In this document: positions 9,870-21,065 of the stretch, piece after piece
Layout of the letters: every line of letters starts with the position of its first letter
Numbering within the stretch: the first letter of the stretch is position 1
NCBI RefSeq assembly: GCF_030269925.1
Contig: NC_085119.1
Location: 16,775,001 to 16,839,000, forward strand
Direction of reading: 5' to 3'
Source of the DNA: Bombyx mori
Taxonomy: Eukaryota; Arthropoda; Insecta; Lepidoptera; Bombycidae
DNA length: 64,000 nt
Made by a program: the position numbers and the translations under genes
Notes under the pieces: model-generated
Seen by the model: only the letters and a program-made list of their open reading frames with translations
The model's database searches: none
What the model was told of the DNA's origin: nothing

Positions 9870-10335
9870 TTAAGTCGAAATTTTAATCATTTCGAAATTG
9901 AGTATCATCCAATACACCAAACGCAAAAACGCCATGCAGTCCTTCAAGCTCCCAAAAAGACGTCTTTCCATATACTCTAATAATCCGAGCCATATCTATT
10001 CGCGCTGCATACATTCATATTAAATATATTGTATGTTGTCCGCTTTTATTCTTTCCTCGTACGAAAATTACGTACGCTATAAGTCGTAAGCGCGACGCCA
10101 TGCGTTTTATTAACAACTTTATTAAGTCTTCCGTGTTTGTCTTTCTTATTAATGTTCATGTTTTGTTTTCGTTTGTTTGTGTTACGACTGTATTGATGTT
10201 GGTTAGTATTTATTGTAATTCTGAAACTAGGCTCTTTCATGGATCGATACCGTTTGTCATGCTAGATATTGTTGTGACAGATTTTAATTTACAAACTGAA
10301 TTGAAGAATCGATCTTATTCAATAGTAACTGTACC
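9870..10335. other. No gene recognised
   Basis: A 114-codon frame (10100-10444) starts with a hydrophobic stretch but runs into the Helitron copy that begins near 10336. I treat it as a chance frame. Confidence 0.5.
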
Positions 10336-10565
10336 CGTCCGCTTCGCTGGGCATTTAAAATTAACATTATTATTTCTCACTCCCACAAAGATTCTCATCA
10401 TTAACGCCTCCGCAACTGATGTAGAGAGTCCAACACTCATATAAATTATTCATTAAGTACTTACATGTATTTTCTACATGGATACCAAGTTTCGAGTCAA
10501 TCGGATGCATGGTTCAGTAGTTATAACGGAACATCCGTAAAAACCACTGTAGATTTATATATTAG
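10336..10565 (-). mobile_element. Helitron, same family as 51150-51351
   Basis: The GCTTCGCTGGGCATTTAAAA block, then AATCGGATGCATGGTTCAG and ATTTATATATTAG match the complete 202-bp copy at 51150-51351. It is longer inside by about 45 bp. The CTAG end is not preserved (TACCCGTCCGCTTCG). Confidence 0.6.
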
Positions 10566-10566
10566 C

Positions 10567-10790
10567 ACGAGCTGACCCGGCAGACTTCGTAATGCCTCTA
10601 TCGATAAATAAAAGACCTAAAGTTTTATATAAAATAAACTTTAAACAAACAAAAGAAATTATTTTTATTTGATTCCGAGGATTTTCATATTTATCTACCT
10701 TTTAAACCTTCTCTGGACTTCCACAAAAAATTCAAGACCAAAATTATCCAAATCGGTCCAGCCGTTCTCCAGTTTTAGATTCACCTGTTC
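10567..10790 (-). mobile_element. Helitron-like copy, related to 1035-1251
   Basis: It starts GAGCTGACCCGGCAGACTT and has AAATCGGTCCAGCCGTTCTC, as at 1035-1251 (AAATCGGTCCAGCCGCTTAG). It sits directly against the 5' end of the preceding Helitron copy. The 5' terminus is not found. Confidence 0.45.
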
Positions 10791-11243
10791 ATTAAATTAT
10801 TCCATAAAACAACTGAATCGCATACACAATACCAAATCAAGGCCACAGCATACTTTAGGACAAGAACCGAATGGCACTATAGTAATCTCGTGGACATTAC
10901 GACATCCTATACTGACTTTCACTGCTTTTTTTAGCTGTAAAATTACCTAATCACTTTTGAAAATATCCCTCCACTACATTTCTCTTTCTTTACATTTTTT
11001 CAAATCTATCAAGCTATCAAAAACGTATCAGAAAGTGTACCCATAAATACGCATAATCATTTGAATCATCAAAAAATGATTTAGGATAAACTTCAAAACG
11101 AAATGTAAAAATCGTTTGTCTTAAGATTAGTTTTTCGGGGAGGCGACATCTGTGTTCAAAGCTTCAACTATCACAATAAAATGAGAGTAACTCATAAAAT
11201 TTATTTTGTGTAGTATAAAATTTCATTTAAAAAATAATATAAA
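10791..11243. other. No gene recognised
   Basis: AT-rich sequence with only short frames. Nothing is assignable. Confidence 0.5.
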
Positions 11244-11869
11244 CTAGTGGTCTCCTGGTAGTCGAAATTCGACTAATGGAAATTATAAGTTTGTACACTA
11301 CTGTGATTCTATTGTCAAAGACTATTAAATACTTTTTTAATCACAGATTTCTTTAAAACTACACTTTAGCCAAATATTAATAAAGAGAAAATATCCCATA
11401 TCATCTCAATTCATTTCATTTAATTTCATCCCAGTTGATTAGTGTCTCAAATTAATCATCTTCATTTCATTTCACTCCATAATATCATTTTTCATAAAAA
11501 TATGAATAATGTAAATTAAAATAAGACATGACTTAAAGGTCTCAGTTACCAGGTCAAACATCTCTTAAAAAAAAAAGAGAAAACGCTATTTAATCTATTC
11601 TCAATTTGACAGACTATAGCTGACAGACTGCAAAGAAGAGTTTGACAATAAACAAATAGTATGTATGCGTGTTGCGTCAAATACATAGTAGTGTGTGTAG
11701 TGTTTTTTTTATTGATTTAATGTATTTTTTAGGCATAATTAAAAAAAAAATAACATTCTGCACTCCTTCTTTATATTCTCTATAAGTGTGGGAAATTTCA
11801 TACTTCTCCGATCGCGCAATTTTCGTAAAAAGGGATACAAAGTTTTTCCTTCACGTATTAATATATAGA
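11244..11869 (-). mobile_element. Complete non-autonomous Helitron, 626 bp
   Basis: On the minus strand the element begins TCTATATATTAATACGTGAA after A (complement of 11870). It ends with the hairpin TAGTCGAATTTCGACTA (11259-11275), a short spacer and CTAG (11244-11247), then T. This fits Helitron rules exactly: 5' TC, 3' hairpin near the end, CTRR terminus, insertion between A and T, no TIR. No Rep/helicase frame is present, so it would rely on a helper. The same 3' end recurs at 57922 and 63166. Confidence 0.75.
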
Positions 11870-12014
11870 TAAATAGGAAGTAGTTCACACGGTCTCATTG
11901 CTATTGGTCATTCGGCCTATTAATAAGATACAGGTTTGCGATACAAGCTGACTCAGCTTACTGCAAATACTTCTGAATTATGCCTTCATAGTTGTAATAG
12001 ATGCTTCAAGCTCT

Positions 12015-12200
12015 ACGTACCAGGTTCAAGATCCCGCGACAGGCCCAAAAAACGCTGGTTGGATATGGTAAAGGTGGAGACGGAGGAGAATAACCTCACT
12101 CAGAAGGATGCCGAAGACCAGGCAAAGTGAAGGAGTTGAAGTAAGAAAGCAGGCCCTGTCACTCGACCGGGAAAACGTTAGGAAGAAGAAGTTATATCCG
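12015..12200 (+). pseudogene. LINE C-terminal fragment
   Basis: The frame contains SRSRDRPKKRWLDMVKVE and DAEDQAK, a common C-terminal motif (S/RGRPKKRW) of RTE-like LINE proteins. It is followed by a GAAGAAG-rich end near 12190. Only ~180 bp survive. Confidence 0.6.
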
Positions 12201-12432
12201 TCAATATTTGGACATTTCACGTGGTTCCTTCCCAGCTAAAGTCTCTATTATTGAATTAAGTACTTTTAGTGTTGCAAGGGTAACTGTTCTGGCCGCGAAG
12301 GAGTTATGCCTTCAGGTTAGAGGTAGTGTAGACGTTTTGGAATACAATTGAGGCTTCGAGCTCATGTCTATGAAAAATATGAGGTCAAAGCTCATGCATG
12401 GTAGCAGTATTCACTATGTGATGGTTGTAGTA
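12201..12432. other. Possible ancient Bm1 remnant, otherwise empty
   Basis: GCCGCGAAGGAGTTATGCCT (12290-12310) vaguely matches the Bm1 GCCGTGAAGCAGTAATGCG block. No gene is visible. Confidence 0.3.
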
Positions 12433-12691
12433 TTTTTTATTTTATTTTATTTTTATTGCTTAGATGGGTGGATGAGCTCACAGCCCAAGGTGTTAAGTGA
12501 TTATTACTGGAGCACAAAGACAGCTACAACGTAAATGCGCCACCCACCTTGAGATATAAGTTCTAAGGTCTCAAGTATAATTACAACGGCTGCCCCACCC
12601 TTCAAACCGAAATGCATTACTGCTTCACGGCAGATATAGGAGGGGTGGTGGTACCTACCCGCGCGGACTCACAAGAGGTCCTACCACCAGT
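12433..12691 (-). mobile_element. Bm1 SINE, 5'-truncated
   Basis: A reverse-orientation copy runs from TTGCTTAGATGGGTGGATGA to CAAGAGGTCCTACCACCAGT. It is near consensus except for a small deletion after CACAGCCC. Confidence 0.92.
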
Positions 12692-13164
12692 AATAAAGTT
12701 TAATTATAAAAGTATCATTACATTCATGATTATTTGTGATTAACCTAAATCCACAGTTGATGTGTCCAGTCTCAAATCTACGCTTTGAGCTGAATCTTCT
12801 ACATACAACGGCTATCTACTACAAGTTATGCTGAAAAAATAAAAAAATGGGACTTATACCACTTTAAATCATCAAGCTTAATTTTAATCTATTCCACAGG
12901 GTTACTTAAATATTTATTCAAGCTTTAATCCCGGCCACTAACTAAACGTTTATTTACACAGCCGAGTGCTTCGTTTATGAGAACTTAGTTTTTGTGTCAC
13001 CCAAATCTGACATTGATCATCCGACAAGGTTTTTGAATAGGTACGAGTAATGCTGACAGAAGTAATTTTTGTTGTATTCGAATTTGCAGCGGGTGGGTGA
13101 AATTGAAAATAAAGAGAACAATATTTTTCTATTTACGGTACGTGGAAAAATGAAACATAAACTA
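12692..13164. other. No gene recognised
   Basis: AT-rich, without supported frames or named repeats. Confidence 0.5.
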
Positions 13165-13440
13165 AAATCAAACCCGCAAAATTATAATTTACGTAATTAC
13201 TGCTGGTAGAACCTCTTGTGAGTCCGCACGGGTAGGTACCACCGCCCCGCCTATTTCTGCCGTGAAGCAGTAATGCGTTTCGGTTTGAATGGTCGGGCAG
13301 CCGTTGTGACTATACTGAGACCTTAGAACTTATATCTCAAGGTGTGTGGTGCATTTACGTTGTAGATGTCTATGGGCTTCAGTAACCACTTCACATCAGG
13401 TGGGCTGTGAGCTCCTCCACACACATAAGCAATAAAAAAA
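13165..13440 (+). mobile_element. Bm1 SINE, retaining part of the core
   Basis: It includes the segment AAATCAAACCCGCAAAATTA upstream of TGGTAGAACCTCTTGTGAG, so it extends further 5' than most copies but lacks the tRNA head. It ends CACACATAAGCAATAAAAAA. Confidence 0.9.
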
Positions 13441-13596
13441 ATTTAATTTATAGGCAATAAACATGTTAACATGAATGTCATCACCCACTTTGAAATACGT
13501 GTCTTATTTAAATGGGATATTTGCTTCAGAAATATACAAAATGGTGGTACCTATGCTTGCAATTACGTAAGCTTCTGAACTTACGATATATTTCTT

Positions 13597-13690
13597 TTGA
13601 TTGGCATTGCTGAAGTCCATGGGCGACGGTAACCACTCACCATCAGGTGGGCCGTATACTCGTCTGCCTACAAGGGCAAAAAAAAAATTA
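13597..13690 (+). mobile_element. BMC1-type LINE 3' tail
   Basis: The last ~90 bp of the family are present: GGCATTGCTGAAGTCCATGG through GTATACTCGTCTGCCTAC, GGGCA and poly-A. An extremely 5'-truncated insertion. Confidence 0.85.
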
Positions 13691-13747
13691 CGAAGTTCAT
13701 CATGTAAGCTCTTTACTCCAGAAATTAATAATTATATCCTCCCCGGA

Positions 13748-14380
13748 TTAGTTTTCTTTTTTTTTTTTTTAAAGAAAGAAAGAAAATCTTTATTCGCCAG
13801 AAATATAGTTTACAAGATATAGGACATAGCTTCATATATTTCGCCTGTTTAGGCATGCGAAAATTTAATTTATTTTTATATTAATTATAACACAAAATTT
13901 ACTAAATCTATCTATTTTTACATTCTATCACTTCTTATTCTAATATTTTATTATGTACATCACTTATCATTTAAAAATTCTTGCACACTATAATAAGCCT
14001 TGTCTATTAGCCATAAATATAATTTTCTTTTAAATTGAGTTAGTGGAAGATCTCTTATGCTTTTTGGTATCTTATTAAATATTCTGATAGTCATAGGATA
14101 ACAGTTTGTATGGTAGTAACGAGTATTTATACTTGGTAACATTAGTTTAGTAGGGTATCTTGTATTAAATTGACAGTACTCGCCACACGATTTATATAAT
14201 TGTGGGTGCTTTTTAACAAACAAACAACATTCTTGTATATATATGGATGGTACAGTTAAAATATTATGTTTTTGGAAGAATGGTTTACAAGAAGTCAGAG
14301 GATGAATATTGCACATGGCACGAACACATTGCTTTTGTGCAATGAACACTCTATTTATGTGACTAGAATTTTGAATAAAA
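13748..14380 (-). mobile_element. CR1-like LINE, 5'-truncated
   Basis: On the minus strand a coding end is followed by a 3' UTR with an AATAAAG signal, TTTC repeats and a poly-A tail (plus-strand T run at 13748-13770). The coding part is described separately. The CR1-like clade call rests on the protein tail only. Confidence 0.65.
13960..14378 (-). pseudogene. CR1-like reverse transcriptase C-terminus
   Basis: The open frame reads SHINRVFIAQKQCVRAM, then SCKPFFQKHNILTVPSIYI, ECCLFVKKH and RIFNKIPKSIRDL. This resembles the post-reverse-transcriptase region of CR1/Jockey-group LINEs, where an LQK-AIR-I motif is followed by a hydrophobic YI-ECLLFV stretch. The frame is intact to its own stop, but the reverse transcriptase core and endonuclease are missing through 5' truncation. 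No ATG begins it; the open region simply starts at the truncation point. Confidence 0.7.
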
Positions 14381-15520
14381 AATTAAAAAATATCAAATAA
14401 TTATTGAAGAATTTTCTATCAAAACAAAAAAAAATTCCAGATCTATTATCTACTTCAAACATCGTGATTCCATATGGTGGGTCAACGGAAACCTCAATGT
14501 CTTCAACAAAAGATAAATTCTAATAAATTACAGTCCGGAAAACCATCGAAAAGCACATAAGAGAGTAATTTTACGCACATAATGCGGTTGAAATGGCCCG
14601 AAATGTTTTAAATAATGCTCTCTATGACCGAAGTAAGAACGAAAAGAAATATGGCTGAACCAACATCTTACATTCGAGCGCACTACTAAAAACCAACTTA
14701 CTTAATACCAATCGCAACTAAAGTCATTCAGAACTAAACCTTACCTGCAAAGACTTAACAATCACAGAATTTTTCCAGTTGATCCATAAATTTGTTATTC
14801 GAACCAAGGTGTCGCCAGTGAAAAGGTCGGTTTCGTGTAAAATCTGCTTGAGACATGTTACCTTTTGGCTGTGAGTCTGATGAATTAGGGACATAAAACT
14901 TCGGAGAAGGGTTTCCCATTGAGATCTATCTGTTTCGTAAATCTTCTGTAAAAGAGACAGCGCTAGTAAAGAGTATCACTTGTAGACAATTTAGTGTGGT
15001 GCAGGGAAATTTGTTTGCATTTAATTTCTTGGGGAAAATACAGTGTAGGTACCCACAATACGCGCTTCAAAATAGTGACAAATCAAAATACGATGACTTG
15101 ATGTGCTTGATAAATCAGGGCTGATTTTGCTACGAAGGTAATAAAAAAAGCGAATCTATTCTTATAGGAAAGGATAACAATAGATCCCAAAGACTTCAGA
15201 AATTGTGTGTGTGAGACTTGCAATACTGATATTCGACATGAAGACATAGGTTAGGTAACACATCAAATGTTTTGCCAGATTTTAGAAGTAAAAATATGAA
15301 TGTATTTTCATGAAAACTTTATCGAATGAATCGCAGTCGCCCTTGGTCCAGCCAATTTGTTACAATTCAATTTCATTCGCGAACGCTTGTTCGGTTTCAT
15401 TCGATTTGCTTTGTTCGTATTGTCATTTTGATAAGTAAATTTTCATAGTTTTAAATGGTGCGTATCATTTAATTTTCCTTCTATTTTTATGAAAATTAAT
15501 CTCAGTTTTGGTTCATGACT
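14381..15520. other. No gene recognised
   Basis: 1.1 kb of AT-rich sequence with no frame over about 60 codons and no repeat family that I recognise. Confidence 0.5.
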
Positions 15521-15730
15521 ATTTTATTTATTTTTTATTTTTATTGCCTAGATAAGTGGACGAGCTCACAGCCGACCTGGTGTTAAGTGGTTACTGAAGC
15601 CCATAGACATCTACAACGTAAGTGCGCCACCCACCTCTTACCACCAGTAATTACGCAAATTATAATTTTGCGGGTTTGATTTTTATTACACGATGTTATT
15701 CCTTCACCGTGGAAGTCAATCGTGATGAAC
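15521..15730 (-). mobile_element. Bm1 SINE with large internal deletion
   Basis: The tail and body run from TTATTGCCTAGATAAGTGG to GCGCCACCCACCT. The sequence then jumps straight to CTTACCACCAGTAATTACGC and the core CCTTCACCGTGGAAGTCAAT. About 150 bp of the middle are missing while both sides are well preserved. Confidence 0.88.
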
Positions 15731-17261
15731 AAGGTTCATCCATTAATACTAACAATAATGCCACATAAATACAATCGTATTGGCTTGATCTTTATCGATT
15801 TACCTACACATCTAACACATCTAACACAATCTTTTACCGTAACTTTAACAAACATTAAGAAATTTACTTAATTTAAAAATCATATACATATCAAAGGTCA
15901 ATGTTAATCAAATTGCTTTTATTATTTTGACTTAATATCGAGAGAGGATCACCAGAATAAAACAATAATAATAAAATTTTAAGTCAGCTTCGTAATAAAT
16001 GTGCTATTTTGTTTTTAAACGATTTTTATTATAATTAAATATAATTTCATGCGTCAATGAGATAATATCATGGTTCGGATCCTGCCATACCAATTTTTCT
16101 GAATTTCTATAAATACGTATATGTCGCAACGCATTAACTTATTGCAAGATATTACACAAATGAAATGTTAATGGCATCGTGACCATCGTGAGAACATTCA
16201 GCCTGTCAATTGTCAAACTTAAAAATGTTACTGTAAACCACTGTAAACTTATGTCAATGCCAATGCAGGTTACTTGTTTATGGATTTTTTTGTTAGGTGG
16301 ATGGTGGTGGACGATATCAATCAGTTTAGTCGAGTTAGTACGTAAAAGGAGAATTATTTTTTACAAAAGGCGGCTTCCTACCCTATTAATCTGTGATTAG
16401 TTGCGATTTGTAAAGACATAAATCATTAAAGACACATTGATTATCTGTGGTATTCTGTAGTACTTTTTATGTGATAGGGCGTACGGATAAACAACCATGT
16501 GGCCTATTTTTGTTAGGAACTATTCACACAGTCTGGTTTAAGCGGTGGAATGTTTGCTATTATATCCTTTGAAGATTTCGATATCGTGTAACAAAGTGAA
16601 ACACTTGATTTTTGTTTATGTTTATAGTCTTCAAAAAACACTAAATCCCAGGCAAAGCCGTGAATTTGTCTTTCATATCTATTATATTCTATTATAACAA
16701 TGCTGTCCACTAGCTGCACACTTCACTGATATTGCATCAGGCGAAATTGAATTTTTTAACTAAGGCTCCCATTTTAAAACCGTGTCTTATTGAATTGAAG
16801 ATTTAAGGAATATCGCCTTCAAGTATTCAGTCCATATTTGATACAGGATCCTTTAGCGCTACTCCAACTCGATCGACTGTTTCCAAAATGAAGTTACCAA
16901 TTACCGTAATTAGCGCGTCCAGCAAGAATGATAGATGTGTCTCATCCGTGAGCGCGAAAGGTCTGCTTGAACGATCGCCATGTGCAATCTTCGTCCTCCC
17001 TACTCCCAAAATTACTCAACCAAGATTGATGAGTGGCACTGACTTCTCGAAATACGAAAAGAAGAATTTTCGGTTAAATTATTTACGTCGAAGATCCTTC
17101 ACGTTCATTTGCTCGTATTAGTAACGACTTGTCTACTTTCGGTGTGAGCTAGTCATGTGATGCGATGAAAGTCTAGTTTTAAGAAACCTCGAACTTCAGA
17201 CTTATGCTTCAGAATTGTTTGCACCCGCAATGATGTGGTTAGCTTTATGGCGTATCAATGT
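15731..17261. other. No gene confirmed
   Basis: Mostly AT-rich. A GC-richer patch at 16870-17010 is open on both strands (plus 16888-17121, minus 16827-17009), but no family is recognised in either reading. Confidence 0.4.
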
Positions 17262-17585
17262 TATACCTTTAAACGAGCAATTCTTGTATATATATATATG
17301 TATATACTTAATATATATAATCTGAATCTCGAAAACGGTTCCAACGATTTTCGTAAAATATAGTATACAGGGGATTTCGGGGGCGATAAATCGATCTAGC
17401 TACGATTTATTTTCAGAAAATGTTGTTTTGTGCGGTTTTTAAATAATCAACTTTATCGATGATGAATTTTATGACTCTTCCCGACATCTATTGGCGAATA
17501 ATAATACTATTTTTCTTAATTGAGAGCAACTAACTGCTTTAAAGACAAAACAAGATGGTGTTATCAAAAAAAAATCATCTAATGT
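17262..17585 (+). mobile_element. Helitron-like repeat
   Basis: It opens ACCTTTAAACGAGCAATTCT and holds TGAATCTCGAAAACGGTTCC and GATAAATCGATCTAGCTACG. The minus-strand copy at 53608-53893 has the same order and ends at CTAG. Here the 3' end is eroded (AATCATCTAATG). It is non-coding. Confidence 0.55.
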
Positions 17586-18099
17586 TTAATAATAGCTTAT
17601 CTAAAACGTGTGATATTTTTAATAAATAAAAATCGAGAATGTTTTCTGATATGATGACGTGTTCTTTATTTGATTTAGTTGAAAAAATTATCAGTTGTTT
17701 GCATTTAAAAACAAGTTATAGGAATTAGATGGAGAATTGATGACACTCGAAACTCTTGGAGCAAAGGTGACAAAGATCTACTAGATCTTGGGTGTTCTTT
17801 TTGGTCGCTATACCTTTGGGCAGAGTGGTCGTGGTCGCCATGTTTTCAGTGACGAACTTCAAAACCCACTCCTCCCTTCCGGCTGCGCGTCTGGTGCTTA
17901 CGTGTAGTACGGACATTCGTTGCATCCTGGATCAATTCAGTCTTAGATGTATGACTAATTTGCGTGTCGTGTCAGATAGTGATATTATCGTGAAAGATGG
18001 ATTCAAGCTCTTCATTCTAAGATTGTGCTTAACTTTGTACAATCAAATTTTTAACACTACAAGGTATCATCTGTATGCATATCAAGATAAGAGTATCTT
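17586..18099. other. No gene recognised
   Basis: Overlapping open frames of 108 (plus) and 66 (minus) codons around 17725-18118 match nothing I know. Confidence 0.4.
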
Positions 18100-18421
18100 G
18101 ATGGTAGGATGTTTTTAGTCGGCACATATAGATATCACCATCCTACCCGTTGCTGCCTTGAAATGCATTTCGGTTTGAAGGGTCGGGACAGCTGCTGTAC
18201 TGTAAAAATTGAGACCTTGGAACACTTAATCCCACATTAATTCTGCATTATCAGTCTTTGAAGACAGGGAGATCGCGCAAAGGGGAGCTCGCGAGGCAGA
18301 TCCTTGCCCGGAGATCCCATGTCTCAAGGTGGATGGCAGCATTTACGTTCTAGATGACCGTGGGCTCCGAGAAACACTTAAAACTAGATGGGCCGTGAGC
18401 TTGTCTACCTATCTAAAAATC
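18100..18421 (+). mobile_element. Diverged Bm1 with internal insertion
   Basis: GATGGTAGGATGTTTTTAGT starts a degraded copy that continues through AATGCATTTCGGTTTGAAGG to ATGGGCCGTGAGCTTGTC. Between GGAACACTTA (about 18230) and ATGTCTCAAGGTGG (about 18319) lies ~80 bp of foreign, GC-richer sequence. Confidence 0.75.
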
Positions 18422-18423
18422 TT

Positions 18424-18741
18424 CTTTTTTATTGCTTAAATGGGTGGACGAGCTCACAGCCCACCTAGTGTTAAGTGGGTTAAGTGGTTACTAAAGCCCA
18501 TAGACATCTACAACGTAAATGCCACACCCACCACACAAAAAAACCCACCTTGACATATAAGTTCTAAGGTCTCAGTATAGTTACAACGGCTGCCCACCGC
18601 CGAAAACCGCCACCCACGAAACGCATTACTGCTTTAAAGCAGAAATAGGCAGGGTGGTGCTATCTACCGGTCCGGATTCACAAGACGTCCTACCACCAGT
18701 AACCTACCCGTCCGGACACACAAGAAGTCCTAGCACCAGTA
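18424..18741 (-). mobile_element. Bm1 SINE with duplicated end
   Basis: A reverse copy from TTTTATTGCTTAAATGGGTG. Its final ~40 bp are tandemly repeated: GTCCTACCACCAGTAACCTA is followed by another GTCCGGACACACAAGAAGTC. Two smaller internal expansions of CACCC-rich sequence are also present. Confidence 0.85.
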
Positions 18742-18768
18742 TATTTAAAAATCTCTTTGGGCTTCTTT

Positions 18769-19015
18769 CACTGGTGGTAGGACCTCTTGAGAGTCCGCGC
18801 GGGTGGGTACCACCACCCTGCCTATTTCTGCCGTAAAGCAATAATGCGTTTCGGTTTGAAGGGTGGGGCAGCCGTTGTAACTATACTTGAGACCTTAGAA
18901 CTTGTATCTCAAGGTGGATGGCGCATTTACGTTGTGGATGTCTATGGGCTCCAGTAACCACTTAACACCAAGTGGGCTGTGAGCTCGTCCACCCATCTAA
19001 GCAATAAAAAAAAAA
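18769..19015 (+). mobile_element. Bm1 SINE, 5'-truncated, near consensus
   Basis: It runs from ACTGGTGGTAGGACCTCTTG to CACCCATCTAAGCAATAAAA with few changes. It is the third of three adjacent copies in alternating orientation. Confidence 0.93.
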
Positions 19016-19350
19016 GATGCTAAACTAAAACTAAGATAATGTAAATGATTTACATTAGTCCGAGTTCATGTTTATTGATAAACAAAAAAAACCTTTACTT
19101 ATTAGTTTTATATTGCGCATCTGGCTTGGTATCGTGTCGTGAAACGATCCCTAATTCTACCCCATGAGGCTTGAAGGGGTGTGCTACGATCGAACAAAAT
19201 GATGGTAATTTGATATTGTACCTTCAACTTGTGTTATTATTTCATTATCCATTTGTTTCGCTGATTAGGGAATTTAACTTTACTGTTGAGGCGGGTTTTG
19301 ACGATGTCACCACACAAAAAAATATGTGTGGTGTCGTGGGACATCGGATA

Positions 19351-19681
19351 GGAACGAAGTTTCTTATTATAAAAATATTAATTTTAGTTCTATTCGAGGT
19401 ATAAAGAAAATAAAACTGGAGGTTTCGCAAGAACCCACGGTCATTCGGTAACGGCGAACTTATTGTGGTACACTTCATTCACGGTTGTTTGCATAAGATT
19501 GTATGCGCAAACGAACACTCTGAGATCGTGTTCAATGAATGATAAAAAAATATATAATTTTTTTACGTTATTACAAAGTTAAGTCGTACACTGTGTGCAT
19601 TACTAATAAAAATCTTACGTTACGGACGTTTTTTCCCGGTTAGGGTACCCCTACGCATCGTCCCATAAGAAACTTCGTTCC
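19351..19681 (+). mobile_element. 331-bp MITE-like element with 17-bp TIRs
   Basis: GGAACGAAGTTTCTTAT (19351-19367) and its exact reverse complement (19665-19681) bound a 331-bp segment without a coding frame of transposase size. Related copies lie at 1527-1849 and 43640-43884, and part-copies at 2760 and 61826. Directly upstream, CCACACAAAAAAATATGTGTGG-like sequence makes another small palindrome that also occurs next to other copies, so the true element could be longer. Confidence 0.65.
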
Positions 19682-19689
19682 AAAAAAAA

Positions 19690-20754
19690 AGCATTTCACT
19701 TAGTTCATATGTATGATGTTACATACAAAATACAAAATTGTATGATGACATATTTGTTTTTACGAATTTGTGGCCCAAGTAACGTTTAATTGGCATTTAA
19801 AGTTTTTTTTTGCAGGAAAGAGAGAGCACTATTAATTATATCTAAGGATTTCATGCAAACATTTATTTGCGTAAGTTGTTGAAATTCTGATTTATAAAAA
19901 GAAATAAATATATTAAAAACAATTTATTTCGATTGTACATCGTAAATTAATAAATAAATAACAGACAAAATGGATTACATTATATTTATATAAATTTAAA
20001 ATAGAGTATAAAATTAAATTACGATCTAAATAGAATGAAGTTATTTAATTTTTTTAATTCTACGTTTTATTTTAATATTTTTGAATGCAGCTTATAGTCT
20101 TAAAAATAAACCTAGTAAAGCTAAAATTTGATACAGAGCTCTACATAAAAATATTTAGTATACAATCCAATCAAACAACGAATTCTTTAAGCTCGGGCAG
20201 TTCCTTTAAAATATATACTTATATTAAAATATTTTATCACATTTTGAAAATTTCATAAGCGGAACACATACTAAAGAGGTTACTTAATTCAACCAAAATA
20301 AACAGACCCGTTAACCCTTCAAACGCTATCACATAACCGTTCAACTGGGCTACATTAAGAGTCCTTAATATACCGGTTTACTGGCCTATTGGACCCGATG
20401 GGATTGAATATTGATATGGCAGATGGCATTCGGCCCATAATTAATATCTCAATCCGCAGCTTCCACCGATTCGACCCTAATACTGCAATTCCATATAATC
20501 AAAGTTTGATGTTAGGTATTTTGCGAACTAGTTTTGGGTGGACCTTTCCAAAATTATTTTACATAGGGCTGGTTTCATTTTCTTTTTTTTCCAAGCCGAG
20601 ATACAGAACTACGTGCTACAAGGCAAATAATTCACCATCTGACATGACGTCATTACTACCACGAAAACGGCTGTTTGCTCTGGGAAGAGTGAAATGTTGG
20701 ACACAAAAAAGCTAGGCAGGCGACTTCTTAGTATGATGCACTAAGTTCACTTCA
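19690..20754. other. No gene recognised
   Basis: AT-rich. A 108-codon plus frame (20389-20715) contains no motif I recognise. Confidence 0.45.
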
Positions 20755-21064
20755 TCTACACATATAAATAAAAATTAGAGTGTGTGTTTGTAATATTGAA
20801 ATAACCGCTTTTTACGACATGCATATGAATATAATACGGTACATACACCAAAATAACATTTTTTACAATTTTTGTCTGTTTGTCTGTCTGTCTGTTTGTT
20901 CCGGCTAATCTCTGAAACGGCTGTACCAATTTTGACGAGACTTTCACTGATAGGTAGCTGATGATATAAGGAGTAACTGAGGCTAACCGCGGGTAGCATC
21001 GCGGGACTCAGCTATCAATAATAAAGTTTAATGTTTCCGAAGCGAAGCGAGGGCGGGTCGCTAG
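20755..21064 (+). mobile_element. Complete non-autonomous Helitron, 310 bp
   Basis: It starts TCTACACATATAAATAAAAA after A20754 and ends with hairpin AGCGAGGGCGGGTCGCT and CTAG (21061-21064) before T21065. This matches Helitron termini and AT insertion. Internally it has a GTCT/GTTT simple run and ATCTCTGAAACGGCTGTACC, a block common in lepidopteran Helitron-like repeats. No protein is encoded. Confidence 0.8.
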
Positions 21065-21065
21065 T

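Noticed and set aside
10100..10444. 114-codon frame with hydrophobic start, possible secreted protein
   Set aside because: The second half lies in a Helitron copy, and no conserved motif or splice context supports a gene.
20389..20715. 108-codon frame as a host gene
   Set aside because: No recognisable motif, no clear codon bias or exon boundaries; chance frames of this length are expected in 64 kb.
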